From Rhizobium aethiopicum (lineage in GTDB: Bacteria > Pseudomonadota > Alphaproteobacteria > Rhizobiales > Rhizobiaceae): a stretch of 64,000 nucleotides of DNA. Made by a program: the position numbers and the translations under genes. The stretch covers positions 372,001-436,000 of the forward strand of contig NZ_JACIFV010000001.1 in assembly GCF_014197535.1 (NCBI RefSeq), written 5' to 3'. The notes under the pieces were generated by a model that was not told the DNA's origin, made no database searches, and was given only the letters and a program-made list of their open reading frames with translations. Numbering within the stretch: position 1 is the first letter of the stretch; each line of letters starts with the position of its first letter. Shown piece by piece: positions 27,314 to 36,733 of the stretch.

Positions 27314-29308
27314 TTGACGATCAATCAGCCCATTTCTTCTTTGCCGGCCGGTCTTCCTGATCTGGCGCTTCTCACGGAGAAAGCTGCCGGGACGGGATCT
27401 GTCATTATCTATCAGCCTTATCTCGACCCTTCGCAGCGCAGCCAGATCGACGCAGCGGCCATGCCGCTCGATATCTCGTTCAATACGCAGGCCACGACCC
27501 GCGAATATGAACTCTTCCGCACCCTGCATCAGCATCACGAGGCGATCGGCCTCGGCGATGACGTATTCTGGGGGCTGCTCTCCAGCAAATTCGAGATGAA
27601 GTCGGTAACGAGCTTCCCGTCCTTTGTCGCAGAGGCGGAAAAGGCCAGGGCAGACGGTGCGGATGCCTATCTTTACAATCCGCTGATCGGCCACGCGGCG
27701 ATTTACAGCAACGTCTGGGAACATTCGCTGCTTGGCGGTCATCCCGGTATGGACCCGATCTTCCTGCACATCCAAGACCTCGGCTATCCGATCGCGCCGC
27801 CGCAGGACAAGACTGCCTTCGCGTTCTGCAACTATTTCTGCGGCAACCGGAAATTCTGGTCCGGGTATTTCGCTTTTTGCGAGCGCATTCTCGAATCGCT
27901 GGAACACCAAGCGCGCGCCGGCACGCCGGCGGGTACTGCCTATGCCGGTACGGCACACTATTCGCGCGATGCCAATGCGAAGATGCGCCCCTTCGTGATC
28001 GAGCGCCTGCTCGGGCTTTATGTCCAACAGGCTGCCGCCTCCGGATTGAAAATCGCCGCCTTCGTACCGGCTCTTGTCGATTTCGAATGGAAGTTCGGCA
28101 CCCGCCTCGGCCGGATGCTGCATGGCCTCTTTGCCGCCAAGGAAGCCTTTCTGAAGAGCCGTGACGAGGCTCTGCTGACCTCGTGGCAGGAAGGCCGCCA
28201 GCCGCTTATCAAGCAGCCGCATCTGATCTGGATGGCTGATGATCCGCCGGGCTGGATGCCGCGCGGCCAATTCATCGGCGGCCGCGAATTGATGCGCGCC
28301 TATGCTCCGCAGGCCTCAGGCGCCTCCCCGATGCCGCAGCAGCCGGTGCGGACGGAAAGGTCTGCTATACCAGCCGCGCCGAAAATCGATGAGCCGCTCC
28401 GCGATCCGCTGCAGCCCTTTGCCGGCGGGTGGCAGGCACACAAGGACCGTCATTGCATCTGGATCGTGACGCCCGAAAACTACAATCACAGCCACGCCTT
28501 CGATGAAGTCGCGCTCGGGCTGCAAGGCGCGTTCGAGGAACTCGGTGGCTCGGCACCGATCGTCCGCGACATGAACGCATTCGCCGGCCGTGCGCCGATC
28601 ATCTACGGCGGCAATCTTCTCCCCGCGGAAATCGTCGGCCATCTGCCGAAGGACAGCGTCATCATCAACCTCGAGCAGGTGTCCGAAGAAAGCAGCTGGA
28701 TCAATTCGCGCTATACGTCGATCCTGAGGGCAATGCCGGTGCTCGACTACAGCCCGCGCAACCGCGAAAACCTTGCCGCCAAGGGTATCGATCACGCCGG
28801 TGTCCTCGAAATCGGTTACAGCGGTTGCCTGAGCCAGATTCAGCACAACCCCGTGAAGGATATCGACGTCCTCTTCTACGGCTCGATGAACGAACGCCGC
28901 CACCATATCCTGAAGACGCTGAAGGACAGCGGGCTCAAGGTCGCGCACCTCTTCAACATCTATGGTGCGGAACGTGATGCGGCGATTGCCCGCGCCAAGA
29001 TCGTCATAAACATTCATCATTATGCGAGCGGCGTCTTCGAGATCGTGCGTATTTCCTATCTGCTCGCCAATCGCGTTTGCGTACTGACGGAAGGCGATAG
29101 CCGCGATCCAGACCTCCAGCCCTTCATCGGCGGCTTGGCAATTGAGCGCTATGACGACATGATCGAGCGCTGCTCCAAGCTGATCGCAGATGCAGACGAG
29201 CGCGATGCCATTGCCGCGGCCGGCCTTGCGGCCATGCGGAGCCGCTCGCAGGCGGACATGCTGATGAGCGTCATGAAGGCCGCAGAAAAGGTAAGTCATG
29301 CGCACTGA
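27314..29308 (+). CDS. Large two-part glycosyltransferase-like protein
   Basis: A 664-residue protein. The C-terminal half (about 365-660) looks like a GT-B glycosyltransferase of the GT4 or related type: NLEQVSEESSW, DVLFYGSMNERR, LKVAHLFNIYGAERD and INIHHYASGVFEIVR with its acidic residue. The N-terminal half (about 10-320), with segments YLYNPLIGHAAIYSNVWEH and FCNYFCGNRKFW, is a domain I do not recognise, possibly a second transferase. A Pro/Ala/Gln-rich linker joins them. The start is a TTG at 27314 with AAGGA seven bases upstream. An ATG at 27263 lacks such a site and would add 17 residues. It overlaps rfbC by 11 bases, so the two are coupled. Confidence 0.72.
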   Translation: MTINQPISSLPAGLPDLALLTEKAAGTGSVIIYQPYLDPSQRSQIDAAAMPLDISFNTQATTREYELFRTLHQHHEAIGLGDDVFWGLLSSKFEMKSVTSFPSFVAEAEKARADGADAYLYNPLIGHAAIYSNVWEHSLLGGHPGMDPIFLHIQDLGYPIAPPQDKTAFAFCNYFCGNRKFWSGYFAFCERILESLEHQARAGTPAGTAYAGTAHYSRDANAKMRPFVIERLLGLYVQQAAASGLKIAAFVPALVDFEWKFGTRLGRMLHGLFAAKEAFLKSRDEALLTSWQEGRQPLIKQPHLIWMADDPPGWMPRGQFIGGRELMRAYAPQASGASPMPQQPVRTERSAIPAAPKIDEPLRDPLQPFAGGWQAHKDRHCIWIVTPENYNHSHAFDEVALGLQGAFEELGGSAPIVRDMNAFAGRAPIIYGGNLLPAEIVGHLPKDSVIINLEQVSEESSWINSRYTSILRAMPVLDYSPRNRENLAAKGIDHAGVLEIGYSGCLSQIQHNPVKDIDVLFYGSMNERRHHILKTLKDSGLKVAHLFNIYGAERDAAIARAKIVINIHHYASGVFEIVRISYLLANRVCVLTEGDSRDPDLQPFIGGLAIERYDDMIERCSKLIADADERDAIAAAGLAAMRSRSQADMLMSVMKAAEKVSHAH

Positions 29309-29876
29309 GACCGCGGCCATCGAGGGCATTGTTGCAATCACGCCGCCACGCTTCGGCGATCACCGCGGCTACTTCTCCGAGGTATTCAAGGATGCCTGGT
29401 TCCGGGAAAATGTGGCGGACGTCATGTTCATCCAGGACAATGAGTCGCTTTCGGCGCAGGCTGGAACCGTCCGAGGGCTGCATTTCCAGATCCCGCCCTT
29501 TGCCCAGGGCAAGCTGGTGCGCTGCCTTGCCGGTCGTATCATGGATGTCGTCGTCGATATCCGGGAGGGATCGCCGAGTTTCGGCAAATGGCTCTCTCAG
29601 GAACTCTCGCCGGAAACCGGCAAGCAGCTCTGGATACCCGCCGGTTTCGCACACGGATTCGTAACGATCGAGCCGAACAGCGTCATCAGCTACAAGGTCA
29701 CCGCACCCTACAGCCCGCAGCATGATCGGGGCATCGCGTGGAACGATCCGATGATCGGCATTCGCTGGCCGTTCGATGAGAGAGAGATGGTGTCGTCCGA
29801 CAAAGATAAGACGCTGCCGCGGCTCGCCGATCTGCCAAGCCATTTTTCCTATTCAGCACAGCAACCCAAGGATTGA
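29298..29876 (+). CDS. rfbC: dTDP-4-dehydrorhamnose 3,5-epimerase
   Basis: A 192-residue cupin-fold epimerase, the third step to dTDP-L-rhamnose. The family markers are DHRGYFSEVFKDAWF-like start, QDNESLSAQAGTVRGLHFQ (which holds the catalytic His), WIPAGFAHGFVT and YKVTAPYSPQHDRGI with the catalytic Tyr. It starts 11 bases inside the preceding glycosyltransferase gene and has AAAAGG upstream. It opens a compact rfbCBDA block with gaps of 6, 3 and 10 bases. Confidence 0.97.
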   Translation: MRTETAAIEGIVAITPPRFGDHRGYFSEVFKDAWFRENVADVMFIQDNESLSAQAGTVRGLHFQIPPFAQGKLVRCLAGRIMDVVVDIREGSPSFGKWLSQELSPETGKQLWIPAGFAHGFVTIEPNSVISYKVTAPYSPQHDRGIAWNDPMIGIRWPFDEREMVSSDKDKTLPRLADLPSHFSYSAQQPKD

Positions 29877-29882
29877 TCGTCG

Positions 29883-30938
29883 ATGCGCATACTGGTCACG
29901 GGCGGAGCGGGCTTCATCGGATCGGCATTGGTGCGCCATCTTGTCAGCGAGATCGGCGCCGAGGTGCTGAATGTCGACGCGCTGACCTATGCCGGCAATC
30001 TGGCATCGCTGAAATCCGTCGAATCGGCGCCGAACTATCAATTCCTGCGCGCCGACATCTGCGATCACGCCAGCATGCAGGAAGCATTCGCATCCTTCCG
30101 CCCTGATATCGTCATGCATCTCGCCGCAGAGAGCCATGTCGACCGCTCGATCTCCGGCGCTGCCGATTTCATTCAGACCAATATCCTCGGCACATTCAGC
30201 CTGCTGGATGCCGCACGGCACTATTGGGATGGGCTTGACGCGCGCAGCAAGAGTGCCTTCCGCTTTCTGCATGTGTCGACGGACGAGGTGTACGGCTCGC
30301 TCGGCGACCAGGGCCTCTTCGAGGAGACGACGCCTTATGATCCATCATCGCCCTACTCCGCCTCCAAAGCCGCGAGCGACCATCTGGCGATCGCCTGGCA
30401 CCGCACCTACGGCCTGCCCGTCGTCGTCTCCAATTGCTCCAACAATTACGGCCCGTTCCATTTCCCGGAAAAGCTCATTCCGCTGATGATCCTGAACGCA
30501 TTAGAGGGCAAGCCTCTTCCGGTTTACGGCAATGGCGCGAATGTTCGCGACTGGCTCTATGTCGAAGACCACGCCCGCGCGCTCTTTGCGATCGCATCCA
30601 GAGGGCGCCCCGGCGAAAAATACAATGTAGGCGGCCGCAATGAACGCAGGAACATCGATGTCGTTCATCGCATCTGCGCTATTCTCGACGGCGTCTACAG
30701 TGACAAGGCACCGCATGCGCGTTTGATCACCAACGTCACGGACCGCCCCGGCCACGACGCACGCTATGCGATCGATGCCTCGAAGCTCGAAAGCGAACTC
30801 GGCTGGAAGGCGCAAGAGACTTTCGAAACCGGTATCGAGAAGACGGTGCACTGGTACTTGGAAAACGAATGGTGGTGGAGGCCGCTGCGCGAAAACGTCT
30901 ACTCCGGCGAACGCCTCGGCGTTTTCAAGGGACAATAA
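29883..30938 (+). CDS. rfbB: dTDP-glucose 4,6-dehydratase
   Basis: A 351-residue short-chain-type dehydratase that forms dTDP-4-keto-6-deoxyglucose. The NAD site TGGAGFIGS is at the N-terminus. The catalytic DEVYGS and the [11 protein letters not shown]yr/Lys pair are present, as is [14 protein letters not shown]. Its product is the branch point between rhamnose (RfbC, RfbD) and the VioA-like aminotransferase at 26-27.1 kb. It lies six bases after rfbC. Confidence 0.97.
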   Translation: MRILVTGGAGFIGSALVRHLVSEIGAEVLNVDALTYAGNLASLKSVESAPNYQFLRADICDHASMQEAFASFRPDIVMHLAAESHVDRSISGAADFIQTNILGTFSLLDAARHYWDGLDARSKSAFRFLHVSTDEVYGSLGDQGLFEETTPYDPSSPYSASKAASDHLAIAWHRTYGLPVVVSNCSNNYGPFHFPEKLIPLMILNALEGKPLPVYGNGANVRDWLYVEDHARALFAIASRGRPGEKYNVGGRNERRNIDVVHRICAILDGVYSDKAPHARLITNVTDRPGHDARYAIDASKLESELGWKAQETFETGIEKTVHWYLENEWWWRPLRENVYSGERLGVFKGQ

Positions 30939-30941
30939 GCG

Positions 30942-31829
30942 ATGCGCATTGCCGTCACCGGCAAACAGGGCCAGCTCGTTCAGTCGCTGCTCAGACGTGG
31001 CGCCGAAACGGGCGTCGAAATCAGTGCGGTCGGGCGCCCGGAAATGAACCTCGCGGATCCCACAAGCATTGCAGCCGCCTTCTCGGCTCTGCGCCCGGAT
31101 GTAATCGTCTCGGCCGCCGCCTATACGGCGGTCGACAAAGCCGAAAGCGAAGCCGAGCTTGCGTTTTCCGTCAACGCGGCAGGCGCCGGGGCGGTTGCCG
31201 AGGCTGCCGCGCGGATCGGGGCTCCGGTCATCCATATTTCGACCGACTACGTTTTCAGCGGCGACAAGGCTTCCGCTTATTCCGAAGAGGATGCGACGGC
31301 GCCGATCTCGGTCTATGGGCGTTCGAAGCTCGCGGGCGAGAAAGCCGTCGCGGCGGTGAACCCGAACCACGTCATCTTGCGCACCGCCTGGGTCTATTCG
31401 CCCTTTGGCAGCAATTTCCTGAAAACGATGCTGCGGCTTTCCGAGACGCGCGATCATCTTCGCGTTGTCGCCGATCAGACAGGATGCCCGACCTCGGCAC
31501 TCGACATCGCCGACGCGGTTCTTGCGATCGCAGCCCGCATCGTAGCGGATCCTGCGCCATCGCTGCGCGGCACCTTTCACCTGACCGGCAGCGGCGAAGC
31601 AAGCTGGGCGGACTTCGCTGAAGAGATATTCGCGGAGCTTCTTAAATCCGGCGGCAAAAAGGTCGAGGTCGAACGCATCCCGACGGCGGATTATCCGACA
31701 CCGGCGAAGCGTCCCGCCAATTCGCGTCTCAACGGCGACAAGCTCGCCAGAATATATGGAATCCGGCTCCCGGAGTGGAAGCAGTCCATGATGGTGGTCA
31801 TGCAAGACCTTTTGAATAAAGGTCTTTAA
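30942..31829 (+). CDS. rfbD: dTDP-4-dehydrorhamnose reductase
   Basis: A 295-residue NAD(P)H-dependent reductase that completes dTDP-L-rhamnose. The N-terminus is [19 protein letters not shown] with a glycine-rich nucleotide loop. [11 protein letters not shown] and the catalytic [12 protein letters not shown] are intact, and the C-terminal RPANSRL segment is typical. It is three bases after rfbB. Confidence 0.97.
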   Translation: MRIAVTGKQGQLVQSLLRRGAETGVEISAVGRPEMNLADPTSIAAAFSALRPDVIVSAAAYTAVDKAESEAELAFSVNAAGAGAVAEAAARIGAPVIHISTDYVFSGDKASAYSEEDATAPISVYGRSKLAGEKAVAAVNPNHVILRTAWVYSPFGSNFLKTMLRLSETRDHLRVVADQTGCPTSALDIADAVLAIAARIVADPAPSLRGTFHLTGSGEASWADFAEEIFAELLKSGGKKVEVERIPTADYPTPAKRPANSRLNGDKLARIYGIRLPEWKQSMMVVMQDLLNKGL

Positions 31830-31839
31830 GGAGATGGGC

Positions 31840-32709
31840 ATGAAGGGAATTATTCTCGCCGGCGGCACAGGCACACGTCTGCATCCGATCACAGAGGCCG
31901 TCTCGAAACAGTTGATGCCGGTCTACGACAAACCGATGATCTACTATCCGCTGACGACGCTCATGCTCGCTGGCATCAGAGAGTTGCTGATCATCACCAC
32001 GCCTCACGACGTCGAAGCTTTCAAGCGCCTTCTCGGCGATGGCTCGCAATGGGGAATTTCGCTGACCTATGCCGTACAGTCGAGCCCGGACGGCCTCGCC
32101 CAGGCGTTCATCATCGGCGCCGACTTCGTGCACGGCGACAGCTCGGCACTCGTTCTCGGCGACAACATCTTCTACGGGCATGGCCTGCCGGAAATCATGA
32201 AATCCGGCACGAGTCGTCGCGAAGGCGCGACAGTCTTCGCCTATCACGTCACCGATCCGGAACGTTATGGCGTCGTCGGCTTCGACGAAAAGATGAATGC
32301 GCTGTCGATCGAGGAGAAGCCGAAGGAGCCAAAATCGAACTGGGCGGTGACCGGCCTCTATTTCTACGACCAGCAGGTGGTCGATATCGCTGCCAACCTG
32401 AAGCCGTCACCGCGCGGCGAATTGGAAATCACCGATGTCAACCGCACCTATCTCGAGCGCGGCCAGCTTTTCGTGGAGTTGATGGGCCGGGGCTATGCCT
32501 GGCTCGACACCGGCACGCCGGACAGCCTGCACGATGCCGCGGGTTTCGTCAGCACGCTCGAGAAACGCCAGGGCTTCAAGATCGCCTGTCCCGAGGAAGT
32601 CGCCTGGCGCATGGGTTACATCTCGCAGGCCGAACTCGCCAGGCTCGCGGAGAAGCTCGGCAAGAGCGCCTACGGCCAGTATCTGAGGAAGCTGTCCCCG
32701 GATTGGTGA
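31840..32709 (+). CDS. rfbA: Glucose-1-phosphate thymidylyltransferase
   Basis: A 289-residue nucleotidyltransferase that makes dTDP-glucose, the first step of the pathway. The signature [14 protein letters not shown] starts at residue 3, followed by [16 protein letters not shown] and the metal-binding GDNIF. The start at 31840 is six bases after AAGGAG, which itself overlaps the rfbD stop. A second ATG at 31834 directly touches that site and is less likely. It is the last gene of the glycan locus; ribE converges on it, with 85 bases between the stops. Confidence 0.97.
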   Translation: MKGIILAGGTGTRLHPITEAVSKQLMPVYDKPMIYYPLTTLMLAGIRELLIITTPHDVEAFKRLLGDGSQWGISLTYAVQSSPDGLAQAFIIGADFVHGDSSALVLGDNIFYGHGLPEIMKSGTSRREGATVFAYHVTDPERYGVVGFDEKMNALSIEEKPKEPKSNWAVTGLYFYDQQVVDIAANLKPSPRGELEITDVNRTYLERGQLFVELMGRGYAWLDTGTPDSLHDAAGFVSTLEKRQGFKIACPEEVAWRMGYISQAELARLAEKLGKSAYGQYLRKLSPDW

Positions 32710-32794
32710 ACTATCCGGCCGGCCAGACGCGCTGTCCCTTTCAAACCGCACATAACACCGAAAATGGTCGGAGTTATGCGTTCACCCGTATGCA

Positions 32795-33424
32795 TCAGAG
32801 GTTTCCTGCTCCTTGCGCGCTCGGGAATTCCGCCAGCCGGGCAGCGTAACGCGCCATGGTGTCGACTTCGAAATTGACGAAATCGCCGGCCTTGCGCTCG
32901 CCCCAGGTGGTGACCTCGAGCGTATGGCGGATGAGTAGGACGTCGAAATCGCAGCCGTCGACCGCGTTGACGGTCAGCGAAGTGCCGTCGAGTGCGATCG
33001 ACCCCTTGGGGGCGACGAATTTCGCCAGATGTTCGGGCGCACGCAGGCGATAGCGGGTGGCGTCACCCTCCGATGTCACCGAGAGGATTTCCGCCTTGCC
33101 GTCGACATGTCCGGAAACGATGTGGCCGCCGAGTTCATCGCCGATCTTCAGCGACCGTTCGAGGTTGATGCGGCTGCCTTCCCGCCAGGTGCCGATCGTC
33201 GTCAACCGCAGCGCTTCTTCCCAAGCTTCCACCTCGAACCAGCGGCCATTGCTGCCTTCATCAGGCAGGCCGGTCACGGTGAGGCAGATGCCGGAATGGG
33301 AGATTGACGCGCCCATATCGATGGTAGAGGGATCATAAGTGGTCCCGACGCGCAGCTTGATGCCCTCCTTCAGGGGGGAAACGGCTTCAACTGTGCCGAC
33401 GTCGGTGACTATTCCGGTGAACAT
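32795..33424 (-). CDS. ribE: Riboflavin synthase alpha subunit
   Basis: A 209-residue synthase that dismutates two lumazine molecules to riboflavin. Two similar half-domains are visible: MFTGIVTDVG at the start, and the repeated substrate motifs NGICLTV-like SGICLTVTG and IALDGTSLTVNAVDG. The ATG at 33424 shares a base with the ribD stop (TGATG), with GAGGGC upstream. ribH would be expected next in many Alphaproteobacteria, but is 15 kb away at 17.6 kb on the same strand. Confidence 0.96.
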   Translation of the reverse strand: MFTGIVTDVGTVEAVSPLKEGIKLRVGTTYDPSTIDMGASISHSGICLTVTGLPDEGSNGRWFEVEAWEEALRLTTIGTWREGSRINLERSLKIGDELGGHIVSGHVDGKAEILSVTSEGDATRYRLRAPEHLAKFVAPKGSIALDGTSLTVNAVDGCDFDVLLIRHTLEVTTWGERKAGDFVNFEVDTMARYAARLAEFPSAQGAGNL

Positions 33425-34734
33425 CAAAGCCCTCTTTCGTATTCGTCCAGGCGATCGTCGCCAAACATTCGCGTGCTCATATGCATGAAACCGGATGGTA
33501 TGTCGGTTGCCTGCAACGGGGATTCAATACCGCCCTTACCGATGACGACAGGCGACTGGTAAAGCTGGATGCGGTCGACAAGGCCGGCGTCGAGGAAAAG
33601 CCGCGCGGTTTTTGCGCCGCCCTCGACCAGAAGCGAGGAAATGCCGCGCGTGGCAAGCGCCGGCAGCAAGACCTCGGGATGATAGGGATTGCAGTAGACG
33701 ATTTCGACACCGGCGGCTTCGAGCGCAGCGCGGCGGGAATTTATGTCGGCGGGGTCGGTGGGCAGAGCACCCCCTTCTGCCCTGCCGGGCATCTCCCCCA
33801 CAAGGGGAGAGATTGGCTGGGGGGTAGCTCCCTGCCCTACATCTTCTGTTGCTGGTGATGATGAATCTGCTTGGGACGTCAGATCGCGCTCCTTGCCGAT
33901 CTCCCCCTCTGTGGGGGAGATGTCCGGCAGGGCAGAGGGGGGTAATCCCTCAGCATCCGCCGCCAACGGCGAAACTTCCTCGCTCGCCACCACGATGACC
34001 GGCACCTCCCGCGCCGTCTGAACCAGCTTACTCGTCAGCGGCAACGCGAGAGACGGATCAAGGACGATACGGATCGGCGACTGGGCTTCGAGCCCTGGGG
34101 TCCGCACCGTCAGCAGCGGGTCATCCGATATCGCCGTGCCGATGCCGACCAGGATCGCGTCGGTTTCGGCGCGCAGCGCCTGCACCTCGACGCGGGCCTG
34201 CGGACCGGTGATCGCCACCTGCCCGGCCCCCTCGCGGCCGATCATGCCATCGGCGGAAACGGCAAGTTTGAGAGTCACATAGGGGCGGTTCTTCGTCTGG
34301 CGGGTGAGATAGGCGGCCAGCGAACGCCGGCCCTCCGTCTCCAATACGCCGGCATCCACCTCGATGCCGGCCTGGCGCAGCATGGCGATGCCGCGGCCGG
34401 AGACGCGCAGATCGGGATCGGTGACGCTGATGACGACGCGGGCCACGCCATAGGCGATCAGCGCCTCGGCGCAGGGTGGCGTCTTGCCGTGATGCGAGCA
34501 GGGTTCGAGCGTCACATAGGCGGTAGCGCCGCGGGCACGTTCGCCGGCTTCGGCGAGCGCCTGCGGCTCGGCATGCGGGCGGCCGCCGAGCGCCGTGACC
34601 GCACTGCCGACGACGACGCCATCACGAACGATCAAGCAGCCGACAGAAGGGTTGGTGGCGGTGCGGCCGAGATGCTGACGCGACAGGCGGATCGCAGCCG
34701 CCATGAAACCTTCGTCATCCGCCGTGACGCTCAT
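33424..34734 (-). CDS. ribD: Bifunctional riboflavin deaminase/reductase RibD with an internal palindromic insert
   Basis: Deaminates and reduces the pyrimidine intermediates of riboflavin synthesis. The N-terminal cytidine-deaminase domain has HAEPQAL (54-60) and the zinc cysteines 79 and 88 in PCSHHGKTPPC. The reductase domain has NRPYVTLKLAVSADG (149-163) and SLLVEGGAKTARLF (367-380). The protein is 436 residues, about 60 more than usual. The excess lies at residues 264-322, is low in family similarity, and is encoded by a palindromic repeat in frame (33769-33943). It is between the VIVVASEE strand and the AALEAAGVEIV helix of the reductase, so it is probably a surface loop. The gene follows nrdR by three bases and overlaps ribE. 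Confidence 0.94.
   Translation of the reverse strand: MSVTADDEGFMAAAIRLSRQHLGRTATNPSVGCLIVRDGVVVGSAVTALGGRPHAEPQALAEAGERARGATAYVTLEPCSHHGKTPPCAEALIAYGVARVVISVTDPDLRVSGRGIAMLRQAGIEVDAGVLETEGRRSLAAYLTRQTKNRPYVTLKLAVSADGMIGREGAGQVAITGPQARVEVQALRAETDAILVGIGTAISDDPLLTVRTPGLEAQSPIRIVLDPSLALPLTSKLVQTAREVPVIVVASEEVSPLAADAEGLPPSALPDISPTEGEIGKERDLTSQADSSSPATEDVGQGATPQPISPLVGEMPGRAEGGALPTDPADINSRRAALEAAGVEIVYCNPYHPEVLLPALATRGISSLLVEGGAKTARLFLDAGLVDRIQLYQSPVVIGKGGIESPLQATDIPSGFMHMSTRMFGDDRLDEYERGL
33769..33943. repeat. Palindromic repeat element inside ribD
   Basis: Two arms of about 49 bases (33769-33817 and 33895-33943) in inverted orientation, roughly 90 percent alike, with 77 bases between. Each arm also folds on itself (for example CTCCCCC...GGGGGAG). 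They begin with a C-run followed by TCTGCCCTGCCGG. The composition is typical of the GC-rich intergenic repeats of rhizobia. Here the whole unit is read as codons without a stop. Confidence 0.88.
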
Positions 34735-34737
34735 GGC

Positions 34738-35214
34738 TCATCTATCCAGCGGGTCGCGGGCGATCTTGGCGTTGATTTCGGAAATGACCTTCTCGAAATC
34801 CTCGGCAAGCGAGAAATCCCGGTAGACCGAGGCGTAGCGCACGAAGCCGACATCGTCGAGGCTCTTCATCGCTTCAAGCACCTGCAGGCCGATCTGCTCG
34901 GAGGAGATCTCGGTTTCGCCGGAGCTTTCGAGCCGGCGGACGATGCCGGAAACAGCACGCTCGATGCGATCCCGCTCAACGGGGCGCTTGCGCAGCGCCA
35001 CTTCGAAGGAGCGCACCAGTTTGTCGCGATCGAACGGAACCTTGCGGCCGGTCTTCTTAATCACCATCAGCTCGCGCAGTTGCACCCGCTCGAAGGTAGT
35101 GAAACGGCCGCCGCAATCCGGACAGATACGCCGCCGGCGGATGGACGTGTTGTCCTCCGCCGGACGCGAATCCTTGACCTGGGTATCTTCCGAACCGCAA
35201 TAGGGGCAGCGCAT
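34738..35214 (-). CDS. nrdR: Transcriptional repressor NrdR
   Basis: A 158-residue zinc-ribbon / ATP-cone repressor of ribonucleotide reductase genes. The zinc cysteines are 3, 6, 31 and 34 (MRCPYCG and [14 protein letters not shown]). The ATP cone follows with [20 protein letters not shown]. The length matches the family. It lies nine bases after glyA and three before ribD, the conserved arrangement. Confidence 0.97.
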   Translation of the reverse strand: MRCPYCGSEDTQVKDSRPAEDNTSIRRRRICPDCGGRFTTFERVQLRELMVIKKTGRKVPFDRDKLVRSFEVALRKRPVERDRIERAVSGIVRRLESSGETEISSEQIGLQVLEAMKSLDDVGFVRYASVYRDFSLAEDFEKVISEINAKIARDPLDR

Positions 35215-35223
35215 CGCTACTCC

Positions 35224-36522
35224 TTATCCCATGTAGTCATACATTGGGAAGCGGTCTGTGAGGTTGACCACCTTGCCGCGCACGGCGGCTTCAACGGCGG
35301 CGTTGCCGTCATCGGAATTGGCAACCTTCAGGCCGTCGAGAACCTCGACGATCAAATTGCCGATCTCGCGGAATTCGGCCTCCTTGAAGCCGCGCGTCGT
35401 GCCGGCCGGTGCGCCCAAACGCACGCCTGACGTAACGAAAGGCTTTTCCGGGTCGAAGGGGATGCCGTTCTTGTTGCAGGTGATGTAGGCACGGCCGAGC
35501 GCTGCCTCGGCGCGCTTGCCGGTGGCGTTCTTTTTGCGCAGGTCGACGAGCATCAGGTGGTTGTCGGTGCCGCCGGAGACGACGTCGAGGCCGCCTGCGA
35601 TCAGCGTTTCGGCCAGCGCCCGGGCGTTCTTGACGATCTGAGCGGCGTATTCCTTGAATTCCGGCTGCAGCGCCTCGCCGAAGGCGACCGCCTTGGCAGC
35701 GATGATGTGCATCAGCGGACCGCCCTGCAGGCCCGGGAAGACGGCCGAATTGAACTTCTTGGCGAGATCCTCTTCATTGGTGAGGATGACGCCGCCGCGC
35801 GGGCCGCGCAGAGACTTGTGGGTCGTCGTCGTCGCGACATGGCAATGCGGGAACGGCGACGGATGCTGGCCACCGGCGACGAGGCCGGCGATGTGAGCCA
35901 TGTCGACCATCAAATAGGCGCCGACGCTGTCGGCGATCTCGCGGAAGCGCTTCCAGTCCCAGATGCGGGAATAGGCGGTGCCGCCGGCGATGATCAGCTT
36001 CGGCTTGTGCTCTTCGGCCTTGCGGGCGACTTCATCCATATCGAGCAGGTTGTCGCCTTCGCGCACGCCGTAGGAAACGACGTTGAACCACTTGCCGGAC
36101 ATGTTGACCGGCGAACCATGCGTGAGGTGGCCGCCCGAATTCAGGTCAAGGCCCATGAAGGTGTCACCCGGCTGCAGCAGCGCCAGGAACACGGCCTGGT
36201 TCATCTGCGAGCCGGAATTCGGCTGAACGTTAGCGAAATTGACGCCGAACAGCTTCTTGGCGCGCTCGATCGCCAGCTCCTCGGCGATATCGACGAACTG
36301 GCAGCCGCCGTAATAGCGCTTGCCGGGGTAACCCTCGGCATATTTGTTGGTCATGATGGAGCCCTGGGCTTCCAGCACGGCGCGGGAGACGATGTTCTCG
36401 GAAGCGATCAGTTCGATCTCGTGCCGTTGGCGACCGAGTTCCTTTCCGATCGCGCTGAAGATTTCCGGATCGACGTCCGCAAGCGAGCGATTGAAGAAGG
36501 ATTCGGTGGAAGCATTGGTCAT
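35224..36522 (-). CDS. glyA: Serine hydroxymethyltransferase
   Basis: A 432-residue PLP enzyme that interconverts serine and glycine and loads one-carbon units on tetrahydrofolate. The family signatures [26 protein letters not shown] and the PLP site [13 protein letters not shown], with its Lys, are intact. The start at 36522 is preceded by GAGGAG at a workable distance. An ATG 15 bases upstream is possible. It leads the glyA-nrdR-ribD-ribE operon. Confidence 0.97.
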   Translation of the reverse strand: MTNASTESFFNRSLADVDPEIFSAIGKELGRQRHEIELIASENIVSRAVLEAQGSIMTNKYAEGYPGKRYYGGCQFVDIAEELAIERAKKLFGVNFANVQPNSGSQMNQAVFLALLQPGDTFMGLDLNSGGHLTHGSPVNMSGKWFNVVSYGVREGDNLLDMDEVARKAEEHKPKLIIAGGTAYSRIWDWKRFREIADSVGAYLMVDMAHIAGLVAGGQHPSPFPHCHVATTTTHKSLRGPRGGVILTNEEDLAKKFNSAVFPGLQGGPLMHIIAAKAVAFGEALQPEFKEYAAQIVKNARALAETLIAGGLDVVSGGTDNHLMLVDLRKKNATGKRAEAALGRAYITCNKNGIPFDPEKPFVTSGVRLGAPAGTTRGFKEAEFREIGNLIVEVLDGLKVANSDDGNAAVEAAVRGKVVNLTDRFPMYDYMG

Positions 36523-36676
36523 GGGCGGGCTCCTCAACTGGAATGCGCTGAGGTATTAGCCTTCCGCCGTGGCAAGGGCAATACGAAGAACGACATTTGC
36601 TGAGCAAAGCGCGCGCTCCGGCCATTTTGCGACAGCGCGATGAATGGCGGCCGCATGACGCAGCGCCCTGCCCGGC

Positions 36677-36705
36677 ATAAAAAACCGCGCCCCCGAGGCG
36701 CGGTT
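36677..36705 (-). terminator. Terminator of the L,D-transpeptidase gene
   Basis: A nine-base perfect stem AACCGCGCC / GGCGCGGTT with loop CCCGA. On the minus strand it is followed by a run of T (TTTTTTAT), so it ends the leftward transpeptidase transcript and insulates glyA. Confidence 0.85.
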
Positions 36706-36733
36706 CTCAAAATCACGATGCTGAGGTCGCCGC

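Noticed and set aside
30501..31892. A 463-codon open frame on the minus strand
   Set aside because: It is antisense to rfbB and rfbD, which have intact catalytic motifs.
17614..32795. An integrative element at the ribE/ribH gap
   Set aside because: I found no integrase, transposase, tRNA or direct repeat at the two edges, so transfer by a classic mobile element is not supported.
33424..34734. A possible frameshift or assembly error in ribD because the protein is too long
   Set aside because: The frame is open from end to end, both domains are intact and the excess is exactly explained by a palindromic repeat.
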